Source of the DNA: Selaginella tamariscina
Lineage: Eukaryota; Streptophyta; Lycopodiopsida; Selaginellales; Selaginellaceae
Length of the DNA: 64,000 nt
Assembly: GCA_003024785.1 (NCBI GenBank)
Contig: PUQB01000354.1
Span: forward strand, 124,001 to 188,000
Direction: 5' to 3'
Below, piece after piece: positions 1 through 11,490 of this stretch. Every line of letters begins with the position of its first letter. The stretch's first letter is position 1. The notes under the pieces were generated by a model that was not told where the DNA came from, did not search any database, and worked only from the letters and a program-made list of their open reading frames with translations. Position numbers and translations under genes: made by a program.

Positions 1-16
1 TACGTGTTTATATTTT

Positions 17-135
17 TGTTTAGGAGTTAGAGTTTGCTCCAGGGCGTACAGAGTATGGCCACTTACCAATTGTTTTTTCTTTTAACATAACAAAAGGGAG
101 AACCTAGTAACTTGTCTTTGATCCAAGATTTGTCA
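17..135 (+). repeat. 5' LTR of the Copia element
   Basis: It begins TGTTTAGGAG and ends in TCA, and aligns to the LTR at 4769-4905 with about 10% substitutions and two short gaps. At about 120-137 bp these are short LTRs even for Copia. Confidence 0.88.
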
Positions 136-3100
136 TGGTATTAGAGCAGGTTTAAAACAAACATTCTTTCAGGTTCTAAGGTACAGATAAGGGAAGCCCT
201 GGGCTTGCGCAAGGGGCACAAGCGGATCTTGGTGTAGTAAAGTGATCAAGAAGGGTTCTTGATCCGAGCATTGCATTATGACTCTTTTGCACATACCCAC
301 TACACCTGTGTGCGTTCTTTTTCTTGGGGACACAGACATGGCAAGCTTTAGAATGGATATGAAAGATTTTGACAAGCTTACCGACGAATGCTACGGTATG
401 GTTCTGGAAGATGCAAAGCGTGCTGGAGGAGAGATGTTTGGGATGTTGTATCTGGAGCAGAACCAAGACCTGGCGGTGATGAAGAAGAGGAGAGTCAGTC
501 GGAGGATTCATCAAATGAGCAAGAATCCAGTAGTAGCACTCGCCATGAAAAAAGAAGATGTTTGTGGAAGACGACCCAGATAAACTCCTCGTGTGGATGA
601 AGAAAGACAACAAGGCAAAAACCACCATGATGTTTGGCTTGAAGGATGGGCAAATTCCTTTAGTTAGGTTGAAGAAGGGTGGGAGTGCCTAAAAAGAACC
701 TTCAAGCAGCGAGTTATGTCGCAAAAGCTTGTGCTTTGGCAATCTTTCTTTGGAGCGAAAGTTGGGGGGAGGAGAAGATCACATCACAAAAATGCAAGCA
801 CTATAGCACTGTAGCATAGAATTTGGGATGAAGATTTGGCCATGGCAATTTTGGTTAGCTTACCAGATTCGTATGACTCTAAGCGGATGTCAAACAAGAA
901 GTTGTGCTCAGATATGGTGATAGGAGCAGTTCTTCAAGCATCTCTACTAATCCGGAAAAATAAAGAGACAACTCTAGTGGCAAAGGCAACACAACGACAA
1001 AATAATGGCGAAGTTTATTGTTGGAAATGCACCTGACTAGGTCATATAGCTTGCTATCGTCACACTAAGGTAACAGAGGATAAGAAAGAACTTGCTGAGA
1101 AGACAGGGCAAACAGGGAGTGATCATCATTTCAGCTAGAGGAAGAGGAAGACGTGGAGGCCGTGGGAGATGGACAATAATCGTGCTACAGCTCAAGTTGC
1201 AAAAGAAGAAGAGTCAGGCTTTGAGTTCACACTGGGACGAAGAACAAGAGTGGGTGGAGAAGCTCAAACAAGCAGTGCTTGAGGATGACAAATGGAGGAG
1301 CTTACCTCAAGGTTGCACCTTCAGTGTCCAAGACGAGGAGGACACATTGGCTGAAGATGTCTCAAAGATGATCCAGATGAGGGATTTCTTAGAGACAAGA
1401 TGGAGGAAACCATTGATGAAGAAGTTAACTGAAGAAGAAGTTCAGTGCACTCCAGAAGTACTTGTAGCTGAGGTGGAAGCTTTAGGAGCTGAGACATCCA
1501 CAAGGTCATGGGTGATGGATTGTGGGCAACTCACTTGATGACACATGTGCCGACTGGTTTATTGAGTTATCTCCAATCTCAGCAGAAAAGTTTGTGAACG
1601 GTATCACCTCCGGATTAAAGGTGGCAGGACAAGGGAAAATCCAGATGACTTTCTTGGATGGAAAACGTGTGTTGCATAGAGTTCTTTATGTTCCTGAGCT
1701 AAGGAAGAATTTGCTGTCTCTTTCAAGACTAGCAGATGTCGGGTGAACTCATACATATGCAGTAGAGAAACGTTCTTGGTGAATCACACCAAGTCATTGC
1801 AAAGGCTATACGTTCAGGTTTCCTATATACATTATTGGCAAGCAATTGAAGAAGCACTTGTGGCTGAGCAGGTTGATAATGAACTTGAGTTATGGCATCA
1901 ACGACTCGGTCATATTCGGAAGAACGTTGAAAAGATTGAAAATGAGCAGATGGTGGATGGTCTCACAATAAAATCAGGTTAAGAAGCTCGAAGTTTGTGA
2001 AGGTTGTATCATGGCAAAACATCACAAAAGGCCATGATCCAAGGAAGAGCAACAAGGTTGTTGGGACTAGTCCATACGACGTCATGGCATGGTAGCAGTT
2101 GCAACAACATGAGGAGAGAAGTACTTTATGGTACTAGTTGATGACTATTCCAGGAAAACATTTGTATATCTTCTCACAACCAAGAGTCAGGTGCTTGGAA
2201 AATTCAGGATATGGAAGCAAAGTAGAGAAAGAAATTGGATTGGAACTAGGAATTCTCAGGTGTGACAATGCAAAGAGTATGTGTCCCAAGAATTTCAAAA
2301 AACTCTTGATGAAGGAGGGGTGTGAAGACAATTGGCAGTGGCTTATGAACATCACACTAGTGGGGTAGCTGAGAGGAAAATCTGGCGTTGAGGGAATCTG
2401 CATACTCCATGTTGAAGTTCGCCGAGCTTGCTAACTGTTTTTGGGGGACACCATTCAAACAGCTACATATGTTCAAAATCAAGCAATTGTAATAGAATTT
2501 GGATAGGAAGAAAGCCAAATATCAACCACCTACAAATATTTAAATGTCTAGCATATGCCAATGTACCAACAGAGAGAGGCTGATCATGCAAAAGATGCAT
2601 TTTCATGGGGTAATCAGGAAGCAAAAGCATTGGTTGGTGGATGCAAGAACGTGGAAGTACATGGTTAGCATGAGTGTGACATTTGATAAGTTGCCATGGG
2701 AGCAAGAGGAATTCTTTGTCAACATCCTGATGTTGCAGGACTTTTTCAAGATGAGACTAATCACAAATTTGGTTGGATCTTCATCCTAATATCATTGACC
2801 ATGAACCAGCCAAGCCAACACACCTACACAACAACATCAATAACAACCAGATCATCCTAAAGTTGAAGGGGTTTTCCAACAAGTCACCGTAAATGCAACT
2901 GAGTTACCATAAATGTAACCAACATGAGAAGTTCCAGAGCAAGTGTAACAAGAAGATCCAACGATCACACCAACCGACAGAGAGATGGTTGGAGTACATG
3001 CAATCTAAGGCAAGTTTGCCCATGTGTTAGCCATGCAAGCTCAACTTGAGAGGATGCTCGAGTTGGTGGCAACTGATCTTAAAGAAAACTGTGTCTGAAG

Positions 3101-4768
3101 CTTTTGTCTCAGAGTTGTTAGAACCAATGACAATGAAGGAAGCCATGGAAGGACCACATGCAAGTGACTGGAAGAAAGCAATGGACGAAGAAATTCAGTC
3201 CATGGCTTTAACCAAAGCATGGGAGCTCATCACTACCACGGAGGAGGACAGTAGTTGTAAATGGGTGTTCAAGGTGAAACTACAAGTTGATGAACAAGTA
3301 AGCAAATTTAGAGCTAGGCTAGTCGCAAGAGGCTTCACACAAATGCAGGGGATTGATTATGATGAGACTTTCAGTTCCAGTGGCAAAAATGACATTAATC
3401 GGGTGGTATTAGCTTTGGCAGCTCAGGAGGATTTTGAAGTACATCAGATGGATGTAAAAACAACATTTCTCAATGGTGAGCTTGAGGAAGAAATTTACAT
3501 GCAACACCGAAGGTTATGTTCAAAAAGGTTGTGAACATCTGGTTTGTGGCTCAAGAAGGCATTGTATGGGTTGAAGCAGAGTCAAGGGCTTGGTACAAAC
3601 GGATAGATAGCTTTCTCAAGGGACATGGATATATCAGGTGCACCACAGAGTGGAATGTCTATGCAAAGTATGATGAGCATGAAATAATGATTGTTGTGGT
3701 ATATGTCGACGATTTAATCATGATTGGGAATAGATTTTAGTGAATAGGCTGAAGCAAGCACTTTCTTGAACCTTCAGGATGACGGATCTGGGAGATATCC
3801 AGACCTGCCTTGGATTACAAGTGTTCGAGACAGGAAGCAAAGGAGGTTGTTTATTCATCAGGCTAAAGCAGTGGCTAGAGTGTGTCGAAGGTTTGGGATG
3901 GAGAATGCTACTTCAAAAGACATGCTGCAGCCGTAAACATTAGGTTATCCAAGCATGGAACCAAAAACGACCCAAGAGCAAGGGGAAATGAAGGATGTTC
4001 TATAGGAATGTTGTGGGGCTTAATGTACTTAATGGTGAGCACAAGCCAGATATTGCAATAGTAGTTGGAGTGGTGAGTAGTTCATGCAAAACCCAGGAAA
4101 GGACCACTGGCTAGCAGTAAAGAGAATCATAAGCATCTCCAAGGAACACAAGACATGGGAATACTTTATGGACCAGACTCAAACGACCCGAGGTGACTTT
4201 AGTAGCTTTTGTAGACTCTGATTGGGCTAGAGATCCCGACAATAGGAGGTCAACAACAGGATTCTCTATTATGTTGCATGAGGGGCAATAACTTGGACGA
4301 GTTGCAAACAACAAGTGTTGCTCTCTCCTCATGTGAGGTAGAGTACATGGCTACATCTGCTGCAATTTAGGAGACAATGTGGCTTCAATAGTTTCTGAGG
4401 GAGCTGGGATATGAACAAGAGGAGGCAACTATTGTGTACAATGATAACCATAGCAGCATTGCACTTACAACAAATCCGATTCTCCACAAAAGGTCAAAGC
4501 ACATCAACATGCATCATTAATACACTAGAGATCAGGTGGCTAAGGAGTGATCAACATGGAGTATTGTCCAATTGAGAAATGCTTGCAGACATACTCACAA
4601 AACCTCTAGGACGAGAAACCTTCATCAAAGCATCGTAAACTCTAGGTATGGTTAGTCTTTCATCTGTTTTAAGGTCAGCAACAAGAAAGCTGTAGTTGTA
4701 GTATAGAGCAGGGTACAAATGCTATTAGAAGTAGACATGGGGAACACATTCTGAGCAGAACGGGGGAG

Positions 4769-4905
4769 TGTTAGGAGTTAGAGTTCTACTCCATGGCCAT
4801 ATAGAGTATGGCCACTATATGTAACCAGTTGTTTTTTCTTTTAACATAACAAAAGGGGGCTTTGTCCAAGAACCTAGTAACTTATCTTTGATTCAAGATT
4901 TATCA
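4769..4905 (+). repeat. 3' LTR of the Copia element
   Basis: It follows a purine-rich tract (CAGAACGGGGGAG) and begins TGTTAGGAG, matching the left LTR. It is longer than the left copy by two short stretches. Confidence 0.9.
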
Positions 4906-5293
4906 TATTTGTTCGTTTTTAGTTATCATACGGATTCTTTATATCCAGTTGCCTCGAGGAAATTAGCTATAGACAAGCAGAGATTGTGGTTATGTGCATT
5001 GCCTTTGAGAAAGTTTGTGCACAAGAGCAAACCATAACAACTAGACTGAAAGTAAGCACTTGACACATGTGTGTGTTTGTTCATTATATATGAGCCTTTA
5101 TATGATATTTATATGTTTTTAGGACGAGATAAGTACTTTGAGAAGCGTTAGGTCAAGTTAGAGACTTTCTAGGCAACAAAACCTTAGTAAGGAATAAGAA
5201 GATAAAGGTTCATACAATTATTCTTAGTGCACATTATTCCAAGTTTCTTGAGTGATTATAGTTATGACTTTATAATAATTTTTATAGTTCTTT
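4906..5293. other. Intergenic DNA
   Basis: About 390 bp between the Copia element and a possible inverted-repeat element. I see no open frame, RNA gene or clear repeat here. Confidence 0.6.
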
Positions 5294-5418
5294 GGGTCGT
5301 TTCGCACCAAAAGTGGGCTTAAGTAAGGGAAAATGGTTTTGTACTTGCCCTTAAGTTGAATCACTTTTGTAAGGGTTTGATTGATAAGAGCATTTAATTT
5401 GCACTAGCCCTTAACTTA

Positions 5419-6066
5419 AAAAACCACTTATTTAAGGCCCACTTTCCACTATGAATGGTTAATTGCCTCAACCAATAAATTAAAAAAATTATTTATGGTT
5501 TATTTTTCCACTTGCTAGTTATTTATTATTTATAATCTATATAACACCTACATGGCACTTATGTGGCTTTTTGGTGGTAACCAAATAACCGAGCAATTTT
5601 GCCGGTTATGTGGCTATCGGGCATAATTTAATAACATATATATCAAGATTAATTAATTAGGTTTTGTATTTTGAACTTCTAATGAAAAGCTGATATAAGT
5701 GATGTGACGAAAGAAATGCAAGGGCTGTCTTATTTTATAGAAAGAACATTAATAAATGCATTAATATAAATAATATAGTCTTTTGAAAGTTTCTCATATA
5801 TACACAAACACATAAACATGTGTGTATAATTAATATTGTTTCATTTAAACTTATCATGTATTATAAAAATGACATGAGTTTTATAAGAAATTAATAAAAA
5901 CATGTATAATGTTATATTTATATACATATACATGTATATATTACTTTACATATCTATGTGTATAGAAATCTATATATTTTATATATATAAAGAGAGAGAG
6001 AAAGAAAGAGTTAGAGAAAAGATCTCCTTATAAGTATAATTAATAAATAATTCTTATGTATAAATA

Positions 6067-6114
<48 letters not shown>

Positions 6115-6480
6115 CACATATATAATATATATGTAGAGTATGTATAATTAAAAGATCTTTTTCTCTTACACATTCACATGTTTGTGTGTAATATATATGT
6201 ATGTGTATATATTGTTATTTATATATATATATAAAAGAGAAACACTAATCAATGATTTCATATAAGAAAATAACAATGGAATCACTAAAGAGTTAAGAAT
6301 TTAATATATCTTTTTAATTAAACATATTTAGTAGGTGCACCTTTATATATATATTATGTGTAACATACATTCATAAAAACCTTGTTTAGTAACCGGTTAA
6401 ATAAAAATTATATATTGGTTAAGGCAATTAACCACCACTAGTGAAAAGTGGGCCTAAGATTAGTAATTTTTTTTAATTTA
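5419..6480. repeat. Inverted repeat (foldback) arms around A+T-rich filler
   Basis: Sequence at about 5425-5485 is the inverted complement of about 6413-6470, sharing TTGGTTRAGGCAATTAACCA and, separately, a GTGGGCCT word, with small differences. A second partial copy of the GTGGGCCTAAGATT word sits at 6545-6563. The filler is very A+T rich. This looks like a foldback or MITE-type insertion, perhaps nested in the larger inverted-repeat element. Confidence 0.5.
6069..6110. repeat. (TA)n microsatellite
   Basis: An uninterrupted alternating T/A tract of about 42 bp inside A+T-rich DNA. No gene is nearby. Confidence 0.95.
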
Positions 6481-7004
6481 ATTATAATAATTAATTACGT
6501 AACATTGTTTTAATTTATTAAACACTAAATAACCACTCACTAGTGGGAAGTGGGCCTAAGATTTTTTAAGGTTTGGTTATCAAGGATAATGGTTTTGCAC
6601 TTTAACTTATTTAAAGGGAACAATACAAAATTATAAAGAAAATTTTAAGGGAGGGGTGAGGGTCCCTTAACCACCCTCAAGGACAAAGCATATTCATTTA
6701 TGATTTTGGCCACCCTTTTTCACAACTTTTTTAAAATAAAAAAGAAAATATATTTTTCATGCGCAATGTGTATTTTTATATGTGAAAAATATATTTTTAT
6801 TTTATTATATAATTAAAATTAAAAAAATAATATAGATGAATTTTTAAAGTATATTCTCATTCTGCCCTAAATTTATGTGAGGTTTCTGTTGCGTCATCGG
6901 ATCGTGTTGCAGACTAGGGTCGTGTGTATGCATGTGTATGCTGCGTGCGTGTACGTTAATAAGATGTTATAATATATAAACCGATTATATGTTATATTGG
7001 GCAG

Positions 7005-7173
7005 CAATATTGAGCTGTTCAATGCGAGGGGACAAAGCTTGGAGAACGAGCTGAGCTTTGTAAAGGCGGAGAGAGACAATGCCATCAAAGAGAAGATCCA
7101 AAAAGAGGCTGCCACTGGTGGGATTGAGGCCATTAAGAATGCCATATGTATATTGCACCCAATGTGGCCATGA
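7005..7173 (+). other. Exon-like segment encoding a charged helix, ending in a stop
   Basis: After an AG acceptor (TTGGGCAG) there is an open frame of 55 codons to TGA at 7171. It is rich in E, K, A and N with heptad-like spacing (FNARGQSLENELSFVKAERD, then IKEKIQKEAATGGIEAIKN), as in a coiled coil. It is more G+C rich than its surroundings, as expected of a former or present exon. No start codon and no joined upstream exon were found. It may be a terminal exon of a small gene, or a fragment carried by the surrounding inverted-repeat element. Not recognised. Confidence 0.35.
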
Positions 7174-7311
7174 TCAGGTGTATGTGTGTGTGTGAGAGAG
7201 AGAGAGACACAGAGAGCTAGGTAGGTATGCATATGCATTAACGAAGTGTGTGTATTACATCTCTCTCTATCTCTCTCTCTCACACACATGCACGCACCTC
7301 CACAGACGTAG

Positions 7312-7420
7312 CTACAGTAGTCGACCTAGCCCCAAGCTCGCGAGCCTTCTTTTCAAGCTCTTAATGGCCTCACTTGACCTTGCCTTGTCACCAGGCAGAA
7401 CGTTCGACAAGTGCGTTACC
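7312..7420 (-). other. Exon-like fragment on the minus strand, related to the 7005 segment
   Basis: Read on the minus strand it gives GDKARSSEAIKSLKRR-LASLG, a charged helix sharing the bases GAGGCCATTAAGA with the plus-strand exon at 7129-7141. This suggests an inverted partial duplicate. Too short to assign a function. Confidence 0.25.
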
Positions 7421-7450
7421 ACAAGTGAAATAATATGTATGTATATACAG

Positions 7451-7561
7451 AAGCAACTTGTGAAACTAAAAGAGCAAGTAGATGCTCTGGATTTTGCACT
7501 AGAGGAAGTCAAGGACGCAGCAGAGACAGCGGGGGTGTGGGCCACGTGGACGAGCAATTAA
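7451..7561 (+). other. Exon-like segment encoding a short coiled coil
   Basis: It follows TATATACAG and runs 36 codons to TAA (KQLVKLKEQVDALDFALEEV, then KDAAETAG). The heptad pattern is clear. The first 13 bases with the acceptor recur at 9518-9530, where the frame soon stops. It is probably an exon, or exon relic, of the same family as 7005-7173. No start codon is visible. Confidence 0.35.
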
Positions 7562-7745
7562 ACTAATTGAAAAAAATGGGCAAATGATTGCTGAGTTGGC
7601 ATCGTCCACGTCAGTCAGGCCAAGTGGCATTTCTACTCAGAGTAATAGTGGTAGTAAGGTGGATATTCCGGCACGTGGACTCGGACTACTTGCATATTCT
7701 GTGTATATTTCGAACCATGCCTAGAAGTGCCACGTGGATATACTG
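7538..7745. promoter_or_regulatory. Cluster of CACGTG-core (G-box/ABRE-like) motifs
   Basis: Four motifs lie within about 200 bp: GCCACGTGGA near 7539, GTCCACGTCA near 7604, GCACGTGGAC near 7672 and GCCACGTGGA near 7730. G-boxes of this form bind bZIP and bHLH factors. No clear gene start lies just downstream, so a function is only inferred. Confidence 0.35.
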
Positions 7746-8481
7746 GAGGATACAATATACATGTATTTTATACACGGGTATGTATAGTACCACTTTGAAT
7801 TTCTATATATCCATCTCTCTCTCTTATGTGTGTGTGTTTAATATGTATTTTACCCGTTTCAATATGAATATATTTATATATTGGAAGATCGAATATACTC
7901 TCTTATACACAAAAAAGAGGCGCACTTATGATATATATACGTGCATATATCATTTTATAAGGCTTTTCAAGTTGTATTGGCCTTTTTAAGGGCAATATTC
8001 GAATTCATCATTCTTAATATTTTTATTATTATAAGTATATATGTGAATTCATTGTGCTCGAGACATTTAAATTAAAAACTTAAGGGTTGATAAGTGTGAA
8101 TTAATTGCTCTTAACTTAAATTAAGAATCAAATGTAAGTTAAATTAAAGGCTAATGTGAAACGACCCTTTATTTATAGTTATACACATTTATTATAGTTA
8201 TACGTAGTTAAAGTAGAAAGTCATGTACGGCATAAATATATTGTTATTACACATAGTATGATAAAATTAATAAATGTTTTTGTCCGTTCCGGAGGAAAAT
8301 AATATCCGAAAGCCCACATTTAGATAAGGACCCTGCTTAGTTACGAGTGTTATCTTAGTGGAGAAGGGGGTTGGAGACATGGTTTAAATGTCGAGAATGA
8401 GGTTGCGTGCCTGATATCTAACCTCAAATTGACCTTACATGTGTATTACGATATATAATTCCTGTATATGTATTATGTATG

Positions 8482-8651
8482 TATGACGTGTATGTACTCA
8501 TATCCGTTCGTTATTACTAACTACTTATACAGGAGGCTGAAGACGATAATCTGCAAATGGCACCAAGAGCTAACCAACATGTGTAGAAGAATCATGCAGG
8601 TAAGTTACAACATGACTATATAAGCCTGTATATACACAGGCTCATAATATT
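8482..8651 (+). repeat. Segmental duplicate, copy 1, with frameshifted exon at 8533-8599
   Basis: About 170 bp about 95% identical to 10615-10771. It includes the end of an intron, a short exon and the following GTAAGT donor. In this copy the exon (GAGGCTGAAG to ATCATGCAG) carries one extra base relative to copy 2, so its frame closes. Confidence 0.8.
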
Positions 8652-9596
8652 ATACACGAATATATGTGTATCAATGTCTACAAACATGTCCTCACGATAT
8701 TTTATCAAAATATATACATAAATGTAATATATATATGATATATACAATTTGTGTAACATAATATAAGCATGATGTGTGCGTGTGTGCGCGTGTGCCATAT
8801 AATGTGATGCATAGCGGCAGTTAACAAGTTTCGGTTTTGTCGTATAATCTAATCATATTATGATGTTTTTAAATTTCTCATGCTATGTTAGTCATTTCTT
8901 ATTTAATCGATCTCAGCTTATGATTTATATCGACCGATGCATTATTTAATAAAATAGCCTAGAAACTTGCATTTGCCCGCACACATATAAACGCATGTAT
9001 ATTGTTAAATGAAAATCACGAGGGGGTTAAAATGTCAAAATATATAATATATATATATATAGACACATACACACGTGTATGTAGATATATATATAATTGA
9101 GAATTAAATATGCCACGTCAGCTCTTCTATTGTAATGCGGTAGAAATTATTTTTTTGTTTTTTATTACGCACAGTACAGAGATTTTTCAAGAGGCTTGAT
9201 GGTTCTTTTTGAAGAACTAAAAAGATAAGTAATTAAATATGTAAGTAAATTTATACATTAATAATTTATGTATATTTAACTTATTTAATTTGATTTTGGA
9301 AATAACTATTATTTTTCTCACTATTTTAAGGTTAGTAGTTTAATGTACTTCACACATTAACATTTTTTTTACTGCTGTTGTTGCAGGTTTTGTATAAACT
9401 TTATAGCTACATCAATATAAAGAAGGACATATGTATAAAGAAAGACATTATGTATATATAATACATAGATTATCTTTTGTATTCTTATTTTTTTTAGTTA
9501 AATGAATATTATAAATACAGAAGCAACTTGAGGCATAACGAGAGAGGTATACCGTTGTGTGTGCATGAGAGAGTGTGTGTTTTATATATTGATGAT

Positions 9597-9622
9597 GTCC
9601 ACGTGGCAAAATCCACGTCATC
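9597..9622 (+). promoter_or_regulatory. G-box plus ABRE-like pair upstream of the 89-residue gene
   Basis: CCACGTGG and, 6 bp on, CCACGTCA lie about 50-75 bp upstream of the ATG at 9672. Paired ACGT-core elements close to a start are typical of abscisic-acid or drought responsive plant promoters bound by bZIP factors. The link is inferred from motif and position only. Confidence 0.45.
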
Positions 9623-9671
9623 CTTTTTTTTTAAATGTTAAATTAAGGTAGAGAAAAGTTAGGGTTGTACT

Positions 9672-10014
9672 ATGGCGTCTCGCGAACTTGTGCGTGCTTT
9701 GCTTCCGGTGAGTGCTGTTATCTATTGCGGATACTGCCTAGAAACAGGTTTGAGTCGAATTGGATACGGTTTGGATCATGGCTTAACAAATATAGCAAAA
9801 AGCATCAAGGATTTAAAGTTATTCGAGACATCCCAAGGTAATTCAAAAACTTTATTCATGATTATTTTATTTTAAAACGATCATTATCATAACAAATTGT
9901 TTCATTATAGCAATCTCATCTGCAGCACAAAGTGTTGACCTGTTTTTCCGGAGGCTGAACAATCCAGAATTTCAATTAGACTTGAAGAACAGTAAAGAAG
10001 AGAAGAAATTATAA
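9672..10014 (+). CDS. Small two-exon gene, 89-residue protein of unknown function
   Basis: Exon 1 is 9672-9837 (ATG in context CTATGGCG) and exon 2 is 9911-10014, joined by a 73-bp intron with GTAATT donor and TTATAG acceptor; the frame is kept exactly and ends in TAA. The protein starts MASRELVRALLPVSAVIYCG, a stretch hydrophobic enough for a membrane anchor or organelle signal, then an amphipathic part (GLDHGLTNIAKSIKDLKLFE) and a charged tail (NSKEEKKL). No family is recognised. Unlike most other genes in the window it shows no frame break. An ACGT-core pair lies just upstream, hinting at stress or ABA control. It sits among duplicated coiled-coil exon-like pieces but does not obviously join them. 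Confidence 0.62.
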
Positions 10015-10470
10015 ATAATTACACTAGGAAAGCTCGTACCTAAATCAATCAATCTTATTTAATTTCCAAGATAAAAAACTTGGCCCGTCAGATATGTGTA
10101 TGTACATATATACTGTGTGTGTTCGTGACTATTAAATAGTTACCAATCTATCTATACACGACTGCATATCAAAATTTGGTATTTACCAACTCCTTGATTT
10201 ATTCGATTGTATAGTCACGGATATACATGTTGTATGTACATATATATGCTTTATATACAACACACACACACATACATCTATATGTGTATATGGATGTACA
10301 AATTCGTGTGTGGCGTGCTCATGCATATGCACATGGTTTCACATTGCAGAGGTAAGCAAAGCGCATGCAAAAAAGAAATACGGGCATTGGAGCCTTCTGG
10401 CATGGCGAGCTAGAGAGCGTTGAATGTTCTAGAAAATCAGGTGCTATTCAAGCTATATTGCTTATCAATA

Positions 10471-10590
10471 TTTATTATATTGCATGTGCTATATGTGAGT
10501 TGTTAATACCTCAAAGGGTACGTGCATGTGCATGTGTGTGTTTACATACACATATATGCACATGTAATGTCCTATATATAATACTGTATA
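10471..10590 (+). repeat. Intron-like segment duplicated at about 23141-23250
   Basis: TATTATATTGCATGTGCTAT and the following 100 bases recur near 23141 with small differences. It lies directly upstream of the exon at 10658; the second copy lies upstream of the exon-like piece at 23303. This indicates a duplicated gene or element with conserved intron sequence. Confidence 0.7.
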
Positions 10591-10614
10591 TGTATATATG
10601 TACGTATGACTTGT

Positions 10615-10771
10615 GTATGTACTCATATCTGTTCGTTACTACTGACTACTTATACAGGAGGCTGAAGACGATAATCTGCAAATGGCCCAAGAGCTAACCA
10701 ACATGTGTAGAAGAATCATGCAGGTAAGTTACAACATGACTATATAAGACTGTATATACACACACATAATA
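10615..10771 (+). repeat. Segmental duplicate, copy 2, with open 22-codon exon at 10658-10723
   Basis: Partner of 8482-8651. The exon lies between TTATACAG and GTAAGT, is 66 bp, phase 0, and reads EAEDDNLQMAQELTNMCRRI followed by MQ. It is charged and helical. A further poorly defined exon-like piece precedes it at about 10340-10439 (after CATTGCAG, before GTGCTA). No complete gene could be assembled. Confidence 0.55.
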
Positions 10772-10913
10772 TTTATTTGTAATCAATATATAATAAATGC
10801 ATAAGAACTAATTGCTATATATGATATATACAATATGTTCTGGAAATATACATAATTTAAGTAGCAATGCGATCTGAAATTTATTGAAATATGCCTCCCA
10901 CTAGGTTAGATAC

Positions 10914-11490
10914 TGTTAGGAGCATAGTTAGACATTAGTAGAATTTCTGTTATTTCATGGGCAATATAATGGGAAAAATATCAAAAAAATATATATTGTG
11001 GAAAATCGAGAATAGGAAGGATATATCGGAGTACGAGTTACTGATGCATAATCAATACGATATCAGCGGAGTACGGCATTTGTGAATAAGGATAAGAAGG
11101 AGTTGCAATAACTGAACGGATAAGGTTGGGAGGTAGTTGTGATAACTGCTAGTACGGGACCTAGAGTATGAGTATAAATAGACCAGTTTAGGATTAGAAG
11201 GGCATCTCGAGTATACTGTTATTGCCGTGCGCGGACATAATATAAGTTTCCTTTCTCTCTTAATACGTCTATCTCATATCTGTATTTCTGTTATGTAATA
11301 TACTGTTCTTATTTCCAGTATTGTAATGGAATCCATAGTACTGCTACCTGTTATACACTTTGCCATCCTTACCCTTTTCCTAACTTTCTGATGTTTGACT
11401 CCGTCTTTATCTTATTCCGATAGACCCTTAGTACGGGTTTGTCGACGGCAATCTTACTAATGTACGGAGGTAGGAAAATATGGGTTAACA
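10914..11490 (+). repeat. 5' LTR of the Gypsy element
   Basis: 577 bp, TGTTAGG to TTAACA. A TATA box (TATAAATA at 11173-11180) marks the likely element promoter. A TGGCAACC-type primer-binding site candidate lies two bases beyond the LTR. Confidence 0.92.

Larger units (their letters stand above)
17..4905 (+). mobile_element. Ty1/Copia LTR retrotransposon, old and broken
   Basis: This is a fossil Copia element with two short LTRs, read left to right. Parts in order: 5' LTR; primer-binding site matching initiator-Met tRNA directly after it (136-150); gag remnant with a CCHC zinc-knuckle-like stretch near 1017-1060; protease remnant near 1510; integrase remnant near 1890-2500 (LWHQRLGH motif); reverse transcriptase near 3150-3740 (FRARLVARGF, YVDDL); RNase H remnant near 4080-4560; polypurine tract 4756-4768; 3' LTR. 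The order integrase before reverse transcriptase defines Copia. A probable 5-bp TATTT target duplication flanks it (11-15 and 4906-4910, one extra T at the left junction). Coding capacity is lost, with clearly more than ten breaks. The LTRs differ at roughly one base in ten plus gaps, so the insertion is old. Confidence 0.93.
5294..8167. mobile_element. Possible non-autonomous TIR element (Tourist/PIF-like ends) holding exon-like fragments
   Basis: The left end reads GGGTCGTTTCGCA and the right end, inverted, GGGTCGTTTCACA: 12 of 13 bases match, and both ends are flanked by TTT. Tourist/PIF-Harbinger elements often begin GGG(T/C)C-GTTT and make 3-bp duplications, normally TTA or TAA, so TTT is imperfect and could be chance in A+T-rich DNA. 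Subterminal sequence on both sides carries related words (cccttaagtt, ggccctaag-like), which supports a real element. No transposase is seen. Inside lie exon-like coiled-coil pieces (7005-7173, 7451-7561), so the element could have captured gene fragments. Confidence 0.4.

Noticed and set aside
7588-7989. Plus-strand 133-codon open frame
   Set aside because: Composition follows the A+T-rich repeat background and G-box cluster; no splice or family support.
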